Of a DNA stretch of 64,000 bases, positions 1 to 9,299 are shown piece after piece (the first letter of the stretch is position 1; each line of letters opens with the position of its first letter). The position numbers and the translations under genes are program-made. Location of the stretch: NCBI RefSeq assembly GCF_000741645.1, contig NZ_JGZD01000006.1:62001-126000 (forward strand). Reading direction: 5' to 3'. The notes below the pieces were generated by a model. That model searched no databases and had not been told where the DNA came from. It saw only the letters and a list, made by a program, of their open reading frames with translations. This DNA is from Bifidobacterium minimum (GTDB taxonomy: Bacteria; Actinomycetota; Actinomycetes; Actinomycetales; Bifidobacteriaceae).

Positions 1-318
1 GGATACGAGAATCATTCGGGGCAGACCTTCCTGCGCGATGGCACCACATGCCTGGGACGCGTCGACCATGACGGCACGGGCAACAACGGCGAGGACCGCA
101 CGGAGGGCGCGCGGAAGGGCAACGTCATCGGAACGTACATGCATGGATCGGTTCTTCCCAAGAATCCCCGTCTCGCGGACTTCCTCATTCGCACCGCGGC
201 CGAACGCCGCTATGGGGTCTTCACGCCATCGGACGACCCCGCTCTCGTCGCTAGTCTGCGGAAGGTGGATGGGATGGCGGACAAGGCCCGTAGGGTGGCG
301 CAGACGCGCCCGAGGTAG
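1..318 (+). CDS. GatD-like type 1 glutamine amidotransferase, C-terminal end (partial)
   Basis: The reading frame is open from base 1 and stops with TAG at 316-318, so only about the last 105 residues are present. They contain a glutamine amidotransferase signature: NHSGQTF near the start and GTYMHGSVLPKNP around residues 53-65. In class I amidotransferases of the CobB/CobQ type the His of this last motif belongs to the catalytic triad. The closest family I recognise is GatD, which supplies ammonia to MurT for amidation of the stem-peptide glutamate in lipid II. MurT would lie outside the window, so GatD rather than another CobQ-like protein is inferred. Confidence 0.7.
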   Translation, partial: GYENHSGQTFLRDGTTCLGRVDHDGTGNNGEDRTEGARKGNVIGTYMHGSVLPKNPRLADFLIRTAAERRYGVFTPSDDPALVASLRKVDGMADKARRVAQTRPR

Positions 319-362
319 CTCGTTGTGCGATAGAGTGGACGTACCTTGTCAAGGAGGCAATC

Positions 363-623
363 ATGGGTGATCTCAATTTCGGAGAAGGTCTGCGCAAGGT
401 GTTTCTTGCCGGCGTCGGAGCATTGGCCACCACGGTCGAGAAAAGCCAGGAGATAGTCGATGGTCTCGTCGCCAAGGGCGAGCTGACCGTCGAGCAGGGG
501 AAGGCGCTCAACACCGAACTCAAAAGGAAGGCCGCCGAGAACCGCGCGTCCTCGGCCGCTCCCCATAAGGATTCTGCGGAGGGGTCGTCCGACGCGGAGG
601 ATGGTGCCGCCCACGCCCAGTAG
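363..623 (+). CDS. Small phasin-like coiled-coil protein
   Basis: The gene encodes 86 residues and is preceded by a strong ribosome binding site (caaggaggca). The N-terminal 30 residues are a hydrophobic/amphipathic segment (FGEGLRKVFLAGVGALATTV). A charged helix follows (VAKGELTVEQGKALNTELKRK), then a low-complexity acidic/Ala/Ser tail. This layout matches small phasin-like proteins (the PHA-regulator-like family) often encoded next to an AarF/UbiB kinase. Its stop lies just before the kinase start, so the two are probably translationally linked. No polyhydroxyalkanoate synthase is visible, and its real role is unknown. Confidence 0.65.
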   Translation: MGDLNFGEGLRKVFLAGVGALATTVEKSQEIVDGLVAKGELTVEQGKALNTELKRKAAENRASSAAPHKDSAEGSSDAEDGAAHAQ

Positions 624-642
624 CGCGGACGCGGATTCGTTC

Positions 643-2304
643 ATGGACTATGCGGATGAGGAGACCATCGGGCTTCTTGGCGGCCGACGGCAGTCGATGT
701 CGACCCGATACCACCTCACGCGGCGCGGCGCGGCGCGGCGTCTGGTCGAGATAGCGCGCATAGCCAATCGCTTCGACGTCCTCCACGGGCTCACGCCCGT
801 CAAGATGAGGCTGATGTTCGAGGCGCTGGGTCCCACCTTCGTCAAGGTCGGCCAGATTCTGTCCATGAGGTCCGAGATACTTCCCCAGCAGTTCTGCGAT
901 GAGCTCGCGAAGTTGCGCGCCAACGCCGATCCCATGCCGTACGCCACGGTTATCGGGGTTCTGGAACGGGAATACCGGCGTCCCATCGACGAGGTTTTCG
1001 CGAGCATCGATCCCAGTCCTCTGGGATCCGCGTCGCTGTCCCAGGTCCATCGTGCCACGCTGGTCGGAGGCGAGGACGTCGCCGTCAAGGTTCAGAGGCC
1101 CGGCGTCCGCGAGACGATGGCCCAGGACGTCGCCATCATGCGGTCGATCGCGTCCACGGCGTCGAAGGTCGTCCGCAAACCGCAGGTCGTCGATCTGCGG
1201 GGCGTGGTCGAGGAGCTGTGGGAGACGTTCGAAGCCGAAACCGACTTTCGTGTGGAGACCCGCAATCTCGTCGAATTCAACAGCTTCTGCCATGACTTCG
1301 CCTATATGGATTGCCCGAAGCCATACACCGATCTGTGCACGGAGCATGTGGTGGTCATGGACTACATCGAAGGGATATCGGTCTCCCGGCCCGATCTTCT
1401 CACCAGAGAGGGGTATGACCTCGAGGAGATCGGCACGAAGCTCGTCGACAACTATGCCACGCAGGTCCTTGACAGGGGCTTCTTCCATGCGGATCCGCAT
1501 CCGGGGAACATCATCGTGTCGGGCGGGTGCATCGTTCTTATCGATCTCGGGATGACGGGCCGCCTCAACGGTCGCACGCGCTCGGCGCTGCGCGACATGA
1601 TCTTCGCCGTGGCCGAGCAGGATTCCCCGAGACTTGCCGATGGTCTGCTTCGCTTTGCCGGCACGGAGGCGGAGGTCGGCGACTACCCGGCGCTGCTGTC
1701 GGATCTGGATTCCATCGTTCAGGAGTATGGGACCGTCGACCTCACGGATCTCGACCTCTCCGCGTTCCTCGCGGCCCTGACGCAGATGGCGTCCCGGCAT
1801 GGCATAGAGGTCCCCAGCAGCATCACCACCGTCGGGAGGGCCCTGGTGACGCTCGAGGGGACGCTGGACGAGTTCATCCCCAACGTCAATATGATCGAGA
1901 TCATCTCCAAACACATGGCGCAGTCGAAAACCACCTCGTTGGCGTCGGATGAGCTGCGCAGGTTGGGCGCCGAGGGGCATAAGGCGGTGCACGGCCTGCT
2001 GGCGGCCCTGTCGGAATCGCGGGTGGTGTCGCGGATGCTGACCCGCGGGCAGATCAGGGTCAATCTTGAGCTCGTCGGATCGCGCGAGCCGATGCTTCTT
2101 CTCTCCGACATGGTCAACCGCCTGACCATGGCTCTGATCGTCGTGGGTCTTTTCGTGGGGTCGTCGATCGTGTATTTCGCAGGGATGAAGCCGGTGGTCT
2201 TCGGCATACCGGTGATCGGATTCCTGGGATACGTGGTCGCGTTCGCGCTGTCCCTGTGGATCGTCGCCGATATCTATATCAAAGGGCGGCGCGCCCGGAA
2301 ATAG
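643..2304 (+). CDS. AarF/UbiB (ABC1) family atypical protein kinase
   Basis: The product has 553 residues from the ATG at 643. An in-frame ATG at 601 would overlap the upstream gene by 23 bases and has its GGAGG directly against the start codon, so I prefer 643. ABC1/ADCK hallmarks are clear: the N-terminal GPTFVKVGQILSMR motif, an Ala-rich nucleotide loop (GSASLSQVHRA), VAVKVQRPG carrying the ATP-binding Lys, FHADPHPGNIIV as catalytic loop and IDLGMTGRL as metal-binding motif. Two hydrophobic membrane segments close the protein. UbiB proteins support quinone synthesis in respiring bacteria. No quinone pathway is visible here, so a different lipid-linked role is likely. Confidence 0.85.
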   Translation: MDYADEETIGLLGGRRQSMSTRYHLTRRGAARRLVEIARIANRFDVLHGLTPVKMRLMFEALGPTFVKVGQILSMRSEILPQQFCDELAKLRANADPMPYATVIGVLEREYRRPIDEVFASIDPSPLGSASLSQVHRATLVGGEDVAVKVQRPGVRETMAQDVAIMRSIASTASKVVRKPQVVDLRGVVEELWETFEAETDFRVETRNLVEFNSFCHDFAYMDCPKPYTDLCTEHVVVMDYIEGISVSRPDLLTREGYDLEEIGTKLVDNYATQVLDRGFFHADPHPGNIIVSGGCIVLIDLGMTGRLNGRTRSALRDMIFAVAEQDSPRLADGLLRFAGTEAEVGDYPALLSDLDSIVQEYGTVDLTDLDLSAFLAALTQMASRHGIEVPSSITTVGRALVTLEGTLDEFIPNVNMIEIISKHMAQSKTTSLASDELRRLGAEGHKAVHGLLAALSESRVVSRMLTRGQIRVNLELVGSREPMLLLSDMVNRLTMALIVVGLFVGSSIVYFAGMKPVVFGIPVIGFLGYVVAFALSLWIVADIYIKGRRARK

Positions 2305-2389
2305 ATGCAGGTTTCGGCCCGGTGGCGATGGCCCTTGCCGGGGGTCGCATCCGGGCTAAGCTCAAGGAGGACGCGATGAGGAGGACACC

Positions 2390-3475
2390 ATGAAATCCAC
2401 GAGATCCGCCGATTTTTTGAGGCGTGCGCTTGTTCTGGGCTCGGTCGCCGCCGGGTTGGCGGCTTGGGCGGTGGCGCCCCGGGCGCGCCGTGACGCGATC
2501 ACCCACGCGGTGCCCGGCCTTCCACGGGTATGGTATGCCCATCGCGGACTGCATGACGCAGGATCGGGACTGACCGACGCATACTCGGCGCATAGCGGCG
2601 AATACGTGGCTCTGGCCAGAAGGATGGCCTTGCGCGCCGGATACGGATCCGCCGATGCGACTGGCCCGATCGCCCCCGAGAATTCATTGGCGGCCTTCGC
2701 TGCCGCCTGCGAGGCCGGATTCGGGATCGAGCTCGATATCCAGCTCACTCGTGACGGGCGGGTCGTGGTCGTGCACGACTCCACCCTGATGAGGGTTGCG
2801 GGCGATCCGCGTCGGATCGGGGAGCTGACGTATGAGCAATTGTGCGCGATTTCGCTTTTTCCCGCTCCCGCGCTTCCCGGCGATGCCGTTGCGGCTCCGG
2901 CGAAGGAGGGTGCGGCTGCGACCTCGTCAGGATATACGCAATCGGGATACGCGCAGCATGTGCCCCTGCTGTCCGACGTCCTCCGACTGGTCGACGGCAG
3001 GGTCCCTCTGATCGTCGAATACAAGATGCCGAGTCTGGAACAATGGGACGACGGCTGCGAGAGTCTTATGGAAAAAGGCGACGCACTGCTCCGCGACTAT
3101 CAGGGTGAGTACGTCGTCGAATCGTTCCATCCCGGGGCGCTGCGGTGGTATCGGATGAACGATCCCGCGGTATGCCGCGGGCAGCTGGCTTCCAGGGCCG
3201 ATCTTCACGAGGATGGGCTCAAGGCGTGGCTTGCGGGGGAGCTGTCGCTGAACTGGATGTCGCGTCCCGATTTCGTGGCCTATGACTGGAGCGACGGGAA
3301 CGCCCCTGCGGTTCGGCTTTCCCGTTTCCTCGGGGCGGTGATGGTGTCCTGGACGGTACGGAGCCCTGAGGAATACCAGCGTGCGCGGACGATGTTCGAC
3401 AGGCACATCATCGAATCGTTCGTCCCCTCGGACGATGTTCCCGGCCCTGTGTCAGGTGGCGGCACCATCCTATAG
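2390..3475 (+). CDS. Glycerophosphodiester phosphodiesterase family protein
   Basis: The product has 361 residues. The start is set by GAGGAGG eight bases upstream. An N-terminal hydrophobic segment (residues about 12-30) suggests a membrane anchor or secretion signal. The GDPD-type TIM-barrel motifs follow: AHRG at about 50-53, PENSLAAF with the metal-binding Glu, ELDIQLTRDGRVVVVHD with further metal ligands and the catalytic His, and VEYK in the second half. The enzyme would hydrolyse glycerophosphodiesters to glycerol-3-phosphate and an alcohol. An inserted stretch at about residues 60-85, between the HRG and PEN motifs, is longer than in the minimal family fold. It stands alone, with upp convergent downstream. 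Confidence 0.85.
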   Translation: MKSTRSADFLRRALVLGSVAAGLAAWAVAPRARRDAITHAVPGLPRVWYAHRGLHDAGSGLTDAYSAHSGEYVALARRMALRAGYGSADATGPIAPENSLAAFAAACEAGFGIELDIQLTRDGRVVVVHDSTLMRVAGDPRRIGELTYEQLCAISLFPAPALPGDAVAAPAKEGAAATSSGYTQSGYAQHVPLLSDVLRLVDGRVPLIVEYKMPSLEQWDDGCESLMEKGDALLRDYQGEYVVESFHPGALRWYRMNDPAVCRGQLASRADLHEDGLKAWLAGELSLNWMSRPDFVAYDWSDGNAPAVRLSRFLGAVMVSWTVRSPEEYQRARTMFDRHIIESFVPSDDVPGPVSGGGTIL

Positions 3476-3625
3476 ACGCCATTAGGATATAGGCGTCGCC
3501 AGGATCATCGGGTCAACCGGGGTCACCGGACGCAGGCCGCCGCTTACCGGTTCGTCGGATGCCGTCGCACAGATCGGCGCCCGCTGGACCGGCGACGACT
3601 CCGTCGGATCGGATCGGTATGAGAT

Positions 3626-4264
3626 CTAGTCGATCAGGCCGTACAGACGGTCCCCGGCGTCTCCCAGACCCGGGACGATGTAGGCGTGCTCGTTGAGATG
3701 GTCGTCGACGGCGCAGACCACGACTTTGAAATCGATGGAGGGGTCGATGTCCTTCTTGAGCCTTTCGAGACCTTCGGGCGCGGCGATGATGTTGATCGCG
3801 GTGATGTCTTTGGCCCCCCGCTCCGCCAGATAGTGGGTCGCGGCCACAAGCGTCCCGCCGGTCGCCAGCATCGGATCCAGAAGGAAGCACTGCCGTCCGG
3901 TGAGATCTTCGGGAAGCCTGTTGGCGTAGGTGATGATGTCCAGCGTGGCCTCATCGCGGCGCATTCCCAGAAAACCGACCTCGGCGGTGGGCAGAAGGCG
4001 GGTCATTCCGTCGAGCATTCCCAGTCCAGCGCGCAGCACCGGCACGACCATGGGCTTGGGCGCGGCGATTTTCTTTCCGATCATGGGCGCCACGGGGGTT
4101 TCGATGGGGGTGTCCACCAGATCGAGGTTGCGCGTCGCCTCGTAGGCCTCAAGCGTGACCAGCTCGGAGACCAGCTCGCGGAAGATATTGGAGGGGGTGT
4201 TCCTGTCACGAAGGACGGTGAGTTTGTGTTCGACCAGAGGATGGTTCACGACATGAAGTTCCAT
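3626..4264 (-). CDS. upp: Uracil phosphoribosyltransferase
   Basis: The 212-residue enzyme makes UMP from uracil and PRPP (pyrimidine salvage, cytosol). The start MELHVVNHPLVEHKLTVLRD is the usual N terminus of actinobacterial Upp. Upstream in-frame ATGs exist (about 4294) and one has a better spaced GGAG, so the true start could be ten residues earlier. The PRPP-binding loop appears as LLDPMLATGGTL, and the uracil-binding end is AYIVPGLGDAGDRLYG. The length is normal for the family. The gene is monocistronic, convergent with the phosphodiesterase, and has a long leader. Confidence 0.95.
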   Translation of the reverse strand: MELHVVNHPLVEHKLTVLRDRNTPSNIFRELVSELVTLEAYEATRNLDLVDTPIETPVAPMIGKKIAAPKPMVVPVLRAGLGMLDGMTRLLPTAEVGFLGMRRDEATLDIITYANRLPEDLTGRQCFLLDPMLATGGTLVAATHYLAERGAKDITAINIIAAPEGLERLKKDIDPSIDFKVVVCAVDDHLNEHAYIVPGLGDAGDRLYGLID

Positions 4265-4640
4265 GTCTACAAGCCTAAGCCCTTGTCGTGGCATGACGCA
4301 CTCCATCGCTTCGGCACGGCGTTTCGACGATGGGCGCCGTCGACGATCCGGCCTGCGTCGACGGTTGACGCGGGCACCGGGATGGGCTGAATCTGGTCGC
4401 GACGAGATGGGAGGAAAACGGAGAGAGGAAAGAGGGAGAAGGACGTCGGACCGCGAAAGCGCCTGTCGGCGCAAACGCCGCTCGTAGCGGCAACAAATGG
4501 AGCCCGGGGCTTAAGCACGACCCGACGTCGACCCTCAGTATATCCCTCCGGTCGATGGTCTAGGGACGATACGCGCGCGGTGGACAAATGATTGACGATG
4601 CGTAGGATGGCCGGTTGGTCCCGATGGTGACGCGTGGAAG
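4265..4640. other. Intergenic leader of upp with two adjacent hairpins
   Basis: I see no convincing gene in these 376 bases. On the minus strand, which is the upp 5' leader, there are two compact perfect hairpins: GCCGCT-loop-AGCGGC at 4477-4491 and GCGCC-TGTC-GGCGC at 4459-4472. The second is followed on the minus strand only by a short TTTC. They may act as a terminator for the upstream gene (stop at 4641) or as a leader structure for upp. No PyrR-type site was recognised. Confidence 0.35.
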
Positions 4641-5360
4641 CTATTCGAGGCGTCCCCGCCGCCATAGCGACGCCCCATGATGGAAATCGGACGAGGTGGA
4701 ATCCAGATTGGCGGCTTTGTGGATGAGCTGTGCCCTCGACGTAGGCGTGTCCGTCAGCGAATGCGCCTGAACCCTCATCCCGTTGGCGATAACCGCGGTG
4801 AAGGCGCTTGCCCTGTCCAGAGCGATGGCGAAGTCGCCGGTGAACGCCCCGGAGAGGATGGAATCCGCGGTGCGGGAGATGTCCTCGGCGGCGGGCGCGG
4901 AGTCGAGTCCAGTTATCGCGCTGGCCGAGGTGGTGGCCGGTTCCCCCAGATTCCACAGCCGCGCTATCGTCTCCGGTTCACGGTGCATCCACGATCTCAG
5001 CATGTACAGTCTCCACAGGATTCCGGGAAGGGAATCCGGATCCGCGTCGCTCCACAATTCGGCGATGATGTCCACGCCTTCAGTGTCGACGATGGTCAGA
5101 ACGCGGCGCACGATGACGGGGTCGGTGCTGTGGTGGACGCGGTCGAGTAGCGCGGCGGCGGACACATGGCTCATCTCGCTGATCGCCTGGGGATCGAGGC
5201 CTCCGGCGAGATGGTCCACTATGCCGGGGGCGAGTTGCCCGGGGCGCGGGGGTCGGTGCGCGCCAACGCGTGACGGGACGAACGCCGTTCCGCTGGGCGC
5301 GATGGACCCGGGGGATAGCCGAATCGGATCAGTGGACAAGAGGCACCACTTTCTGGACAT
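4641..5360 (-). CDS. Conserved hypothetical protein, helical
   Basis: I do not recognise a named function. The reading frame has good coding character from about residue 45 on: an alanine-rich, mostly helical protein with an RVHHSTDPVIVRRVLTIVD stretch and conserved-looking IAELW and GILWRLYMLRSWM segments. There are no membrane segments and no catalytic motif that I can name. I recall proteins of this kind next to mutT1 in bifidobacteria. The start is uncertain: ATG 5360 overlaps the end of mutT1 by 32 bases, while TTG 5338 and GTG near 5224 are alternatives. The overlap implies co-transcription and coupled translation with mutT1. Confidence 0.6.
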   Translation of the reverse strand: MSRKWCLLSTDPIRLSPGSIAPSGTAFVPSRVGAHRPPRPGQLAPGIVDHLAGGLDPQAISEMSHVSAAALLDRVHHSTDPVIVRRVLTIVDTEGVDIIAELWSDADPDSLPGILWRLYMLRSWMHREPETIARLWNLGEPATTSASAITGLDSAPAAEDISRTADSILSGAFTGDFAIALDRASAFTAVIANGMRVQAHSLTDTPTSRAQLIHKAANLDSTSSDFHHGASLWRRGRLE

Positions 5361-6438
5361 CGATGATGGAGGGACCGTCCGGTCCTGCAGTCAGGGATAG
5401 CACAAGGGCCGTTCCCGTGGGCATGAAAGGGGAGGATTCCACCAACAGCGAGGCCTGTGTGCGGGATGCGCAGAGGGGACGAAGATGCCGGAACATCGCA
5501 CCGATAACCGGCCGGTGCATACATATCGCCGTTGTGGATTGTCGGCTCACGCAGTCGTCCATCTCCTGCAGCACCCGGTTCCATGAGCGGTCGGGATCGT
5601 CGGCGAAGGCGTCCTCGGTCAGTTCCTCGGCGGTGGTAAGCGGAATTCGGGTATGAAAGGCATAAGGTTCCAATGTCTGTATGCATCGGAGCCAAGGGGA
5701 TGACACCAACCGCGATGGGCTGAAGCACGACAGCTCCCGGACGAGTCCGTAGGCGGCGCTCGCGCCTTTGGGTGTGATGGGTCGGTCTCCGTCCGTCCCG
5801 CGCCATTGCTTGCGGGGTTCCGCCTTGGCGTGTCTGACGAGGATGAGCGTCGCGGCTCCCGCCGATTCCTCGATTCGGTCCACGAAGGCATCGAGGATGT
5901 CACGGTCCTGTGAGTGGGAGAGCAGTTTTCTGGCGGCGCGCACCGGAAGCCAGCGGCGCTCGTCGATTTCGTGCGGATCGGCGGTCAGCACCGGTCCGAA
6001 GGCGGCTGAGCGTCGGCTGATCTGCGAATCGTCCAGCAACTGGGCCATCCAGTACATGACGTGCTTGATGTCGCCTCCGACCCCATGCGCTTTCTTTCCC
6101 TTGTGTCCCTCGGCGTCCAAGGGGTATTCCGTCTCGCCGAGACGGGCCCCCAACCGTACCGCCCGGCCGGTTTCCTCCTCGATTTCCCGCGCGGCCGCAT
6201 GGCGGTGCGACTCATTGGGCTCAAGCTTGCCCTTGGGCCAGCTCCAGTCGTCATATCGGGGACGATGAACCAGACACACCTCCAGATCGTCGATCCGTGG
6301 GCCGCCGCCTAGCGTGCCATCGTCCGGCGTGCCATCAGTCGGAATGGCTTCGCCGGGGGACCCCGGAACCTTGGGTGCGGAAACGGATGAAGTCATGCGA
6401 TAGACGATTCCCCCGGCGGCCTCGATGATATGGCGCAT
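5329..6438 (-). CDS. mutT1: Nudix hydrolase fused to a histidine phosphatase (MutT1 type)
   Basis: The product has 369 residues, and the start is supported by AAAGGGGAAAG upstream. The N-terminal half carries a full Nudix box at about 70-92 (GKLEPN, then REIEEETG). The C-terminal half begins LILVRHAKAEP, the RHA/RHG motif of the histidine phosphatase superfamily, at about residues 198-208. This domain order matches mycobacterial MutT1, which cleans up 8-oxo-GTP and dinucleoside polyphosphates and is also encoded beside ppk. A proline/glycine-rich linker at about residues 19-50 sits inside the Nudix domain and is unusual. The substrate here is inferred from the family. Confidence 0.85.
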   Translation of the reverse strand: MRHIIEAAGGIVYRMTSSVSAPKVPGSPGEAIPTDGTPDDGTLGGGPRIDDLEVCLVHRPRYDDWSWPKGKLEPNESHRHAAAREIEEETGRAVRLGARLGETEYPLDAEGHKGKKAHGVGGDIKHVMYWMAQLLDDSQISRRSAAFGPVLTADPHEIDERRWLPVRAARKLLSHSQDRDILDAFVDRIEESAGAATLILVRHAKAEPRKQWRGTDGDRPITPKGASAAYGLVRELSCFSPSRLVSSPWLRCIQTLEPYAFHTRIPLTTAEELTEDAFADDPDRSWNRVLQEMDDCVSRQSTTAICMHRPVIGAMFRHLRPLCASRTQASLLVESSPFMPTGTALVLSLTAGPDGPSIIDVQKVVPLVH

Positions 6439-6553
6439 TCGTCTTTCCCCTTTCGCCGGCAATGTCCTGTCGGCAGTGCTTCCGGAGGGACGTCCCCGAG
6501 CGCCCCTCCGATTCCCGTCATTCCGCGATGCTAGACGTGGGCGACGGTTCGGC

Positions 6554-8785
6554 TCACGAATGCGGTCGACGCTGATGCTTGCGGATCAGATACTCCTGGG
6601 AGTCCACAAGAGGCCGTCCGCCCTCATCTCGTGAGTGACGCTCATAGGCCCCGTTCGCGCGCATATGCCAGGACACGGTGCTGTCCGACATCTGCAGATC
6701 GATGTAGTTGATCAGCTCCTCCACCTGCTCCGGTGCGGTGATGCGCACCAGAGCCTCGACGCGGCGGTCGAGGTTGCGGTGCATCAGATCCGCCGATCCG
6801 ATCCATACCTCGGGGCCCGACGACGGTCCCTCACCGATCTGGGGACCGTCCGAGTTCGCGAACGCGTAGATGCGGCTGTGCTCGAGGAATCTCCCCAGAA
6901 TCGACCTCACTCGGATGTTGTCGCTGAGACCGGGGACGCCGGGTTTGAGCGCGCAGATGCCACGTTCGACTATGTCGATTCTGACTCCGGCCTGACTGGC
7001 ACGGTACAACGCGTCGATGGTCTTCTCGTCCACGATGGAGTTCACCTTGATGCGGATCCATGCGTCCTTGCCGGCGCGGGCCGCGTCCTCCTCGCGACGG
7101 ATGCGCTGGATCAGACCGGTGCGCACGGTTCGCGGCGCGACGAGAAGCCGGTGGAAGCTGGACTTCGGCGCGTATCCGGACAGCTGGTTGAATAGGCGGG
7201 TGAGGTCCTGTCCGACCACGGGATCACAGGTGAGCAGCCCGAGATCCGTGTACAGACGTGCGGTTTTGGGATTGTAGTTTCCGGTGCCCACATGGCAGTA
7301 GCGTCGCAGGCCGTCGTCCTCCTGACGGACGACGAGGGAGAGCTTGCAGTGCGTTTTGAGTCCCACGATGCCATAGACCACATGCACGCCAGCCCTCTCC
7401 AGCTTGCGGGCCCAGGCGATGTTGGCGTCCTCGTCGAAGCGCGCCTTGATCTCCACGAGCGCCAGCACCTGCTTGCCTGCATGGGCGGCGTCAATGAGGG
7501 CGTCGATCACCGGCGAGTTGCTGGAGGTGCGGTACAGCGTCTGCTTGATGGCGAGGACCTTCGGGTCGGCCGCGGCCTGGGAGAGGAAGGCCTGCACGGA
7601 GGTCGAGAACGAGTCGTAGGGGTGGTGCAGAAGGATGTCGCGTTCGCGGATGGCCGCGAAGATGTCCTGCGCCCGGCTGGACTCAACCTGCGCGATCTGG
7701 CGGTTCGTGGTCGGGATGAAGGGACGGTATTTGAGATCCGGCCGGTCGATTCCCTGAAGCTCGAACAGGACCGTCATGTCCAGCGGCGGAGGGAGGCGAT
7801 AGACCTCCTCGGCGCTGATGCGCAGCTGCCCGGCGAGAAGCTGCGAGAGGAAGGGACTGGTCAGATCGGATATCTCGAGCCTGATGGGCGGCCCGAACCG
7901 TCGGCGCAGAAGCTCCTTCTCCATGGCGTTGAGCAGGTTCTCGGCGTCGTCCTCCTCGACGTCGATGTCCTCGTTGCGGGTGAGACGGAAGGACCGGGCC
8001 TCCTTGATGATCATCCCGGGGAACAGGGTCTCCAGATGGGAGATGATCAGATTCTCCATGGTTATGAAGCCGTAACGTTCCTCGCTCCCTTCCTCGTCCG
8101 TCAGATCGTCGACGGGGACAAGGCGATTGAGGTTTCCAGGGATCTTGACGCGCGCGAAATGCGATTTCCCCGAGTTGGGGTTCTCGACCAGAACCGCCAG
8201 ATTGAGGGAGTTCCCCGAGATGTAGGGGAAGGGGTGCGCGGGATCCACGGCCAGGGGCGTGAGAACGGGGAAGACCTGCTGCCGGTAATAGCGTGAAAGG
8301 CGTTCCTGTTCGGTGGTGGTGAGCTTGTCCCAGCTGAGAAGCACGATGTGCTGGTCCGCGAGTTCGGGAAGTATGCGCGAGTTGACGTAGTTGGCATGCT
8401 CCTCCTGCAGACGGTGCGCCTCCTCGTTGATGGCGTGCAGCTGCTGCCGGGGGCTGAGACCAGACGGAGCGGTCACCGCGATGCCCGAATCGATTCGCCG
8501 TTTGAGGCCCGCCACGCGCACCATGAAGAACTCATCGAGATTGGACGCGAATATTGCCGCGAAGTTCGCCCTCTCCAGCAGGGGGACGTCCTCGTCCTCG
8601 GCGAGCTCAAGGACGCGCTTGTTGAACTTCAGCCAGCTGAGCTCCCGGTCGAAGAACCGGTCGGCGGGAAGCTCCTGCTCCCCATCGGGCGACACCCGAC
8701 GATCCGTTTTATCGGTCTCGGCGATGTGCTCCGCTATCTGGCTGCGGAGAAGGGCCCGTGATGGTGCGTCAAAATTCTGTGCCAT
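6554..8785 (-). CDS. ppk: Polyphosphate kinase 1
   Basis: The product has 743 residues. Ppk1 polymerises the gamma-phosphate of ATP into inorganic polyphosphate through a phosphohistidine. Diagnostic segments are [19 protein letters not shown] near the N terminus, [18 protein letters not shown], and [20 protein letters not shown] containing the active-site region. The duplicated phospholipase-D-like C-terminal domains are intact. I chose ATG 8785 (MAQNF) because the next upstream ATG at 8833 adds a non-conserved Ser/Thr segment; neither has a strong ribosome binding site. The neighbour mutT1 suggests a shared role in nucleotide/polyphosphate metabolism. Confidence 0.95.
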   Translation of the reverse strand: MAQNFDAPSRALLRSQIAEHIAETDKTDRRVSPDGEQELPADRFFDRELSWLKFNKRVLELAEDEDVPLLERANFAAIFASNLDEFFMVRVAGLKRRIDSGIAVTAPSGLSPRQQLHAINEEAHRLQEEHANYVNSRILPELADQHIVLLSWDKLTTTEQERLSRYYRQQVFPVLTPLAVDPAHPFPYISGNSLNLAVLVENPNSGKSHFARVKIPGNLNRLVPVDDLTDEEGSEERYGFITMENLIISHLETLFPGMIIKEARSFRLTRNEDIDVEEDDAENLLNAMEKELLRRRFGPPIRLEISDLTSPFLSQLLAGQLRISAEEVYRLPPPLDMTVLFELQGIDRPDLKYRPFIPTTNRQIAQVESSRAQDIFAAIRERDILLHHPYDSFSTSVQAFLSQAAADPKVLAIKQTLYRTSSNSPVIDALIDAAHAGKQVLALVEIKARFDEDANIAWARKLERAGVHVVYGIVGLKTHCKLSLVVRQEDDGLRRYCHVGTGNYNPKTARLYTDLGLLTCDPVVGQDLTRLFNQLSGYAPKSSFHRLLVAPRTVRTGLIQRIRREEDAARAGKDAWIRIKVNSIVDEKTIDALYRASQAGVRIDIVERGICALKPGVPGLSDNIRVRSILGRFLEHSRIYAFANSDGPQIGEGPSSGPEVWIGSADLMHRNLDRRVEALVRITAPEQVEELINYIDLQMSDSTVSWHMRANGAYERHSRDEGGRPLVDSQEYLIRKHQRRPHS

Positions 8786-9038
8786 GTACCCACTGTAGGT
8801 CGACGACAACGATATTGGTGATCCGGTTCGCATAAATTCAGACGGTGTTTACATAACGGCGGTGCGGAGCGTCTGAACGGCGACGGGATGCCGTTGAGTC
8901 GACACGCCGGAGAGTACGGTGAAACGAACTGAAACGAACAAAAAGGCCGATCTTCGTGTTCGGATTCGCTCAACGGGTCGGTTCAAACGAGAGATTCGCG
9001 ACAAAACAGATAAGTTATGAACAAACGGGCTGATGCGG
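8786..9038. promoter_or_regulatory. Upstream region of ppk with a PHO-box-like direct repeat
   Basis: No gene is visible. A perfect 10-base direct repeat, TGAAACGAAC twice, lies at 8920-8939. Read on the ppk strand it is GTTCGTTTCA twice, followed by CC. This resembles the GTTC-starting direct repeats bound by actinobacterial PhoP response regulators and sits about 135 bases upstream of the ppk start. The resemblance is to a degenerate motif, so the call is tentative. Confidence 0.3.
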
Positions 9039-9067
9039 TTGTGAACGGCGTGATAACAGGCATAATA
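9039..9067 (+). promoter_or_regulatory. Sigma-70-type promoter
   Basis: TTGTGA at 9039-9044 and ATAATA at 9062-9067 are separated by 17 bases, a good match to the housekeeping consensus. CATAAT at 9061-9066 with 16-base spacing is an equivalent reading. Transcription would start near 9074 and run into the terminator at 9205-9240. Confidence 0.5.
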
Positions 9068-9072
9068 GGAGA

Positions 9073-9240
9073 TGCAAGCACAAGTTAAGAGATGGAAGCC
9101 CACAAAGGTCAATGGTCACGAGGACCATCTGTTGGACGGGCATTGGATAGACTTACCGTCGCAACAAAGAGGTTGTGCAGAGATTCCATCGGATTGGTGC
9201 TTGCGGAGGAGGCCTGCGGATGCGGGCCTCCTCCTTTTTT
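9073..9240 (+). ncRNA. Candidate small RNA between ppk and the Tad cluster
   Basis: The segment is bounded by a promoter (9039-9067) and a strong intrinsic terminator (9205-9240), giving a transcript of about 165 bases. It contains an internal perfect hairpin, ATGGTC-ACGAG-GACCAT, at 9112-9128. The open frame starting at 9072 has its AGGAG directly against the ATG and runs through the terminator, so it is unlikely to be a gene. I do not recognise 6S, tmRNA or RNase P signatures. The call rests only on signals and structure. Confidence 0.4.
9205..9240 (+). terminator. Intrinsic terminator
   Basis: A perfect 10-bp stem (GGAGGAGGCC with GGCCTCCTCC) and a 10-base loop is followed directly by six T residues. 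It is the strongest rho-independent terminator in the window and separates the candidate small RNA from the Tad cluster. Confidence 0.85.
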
Positions 9241-9299
9241 GCGCTCGTTCTTGTGTGGCGTGTGCCGTTGATGGCGCGTGTCGTTGATGGACGGCGTCT

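Noticed and set aside
520..1992. 490-residue open frame antisense to the UbiB-like gene
   Set aside because: Long antisense frames are common in GC-rich DNA; it mirrors a clearly conserved kinase and has no family motif or ribosome binding site.
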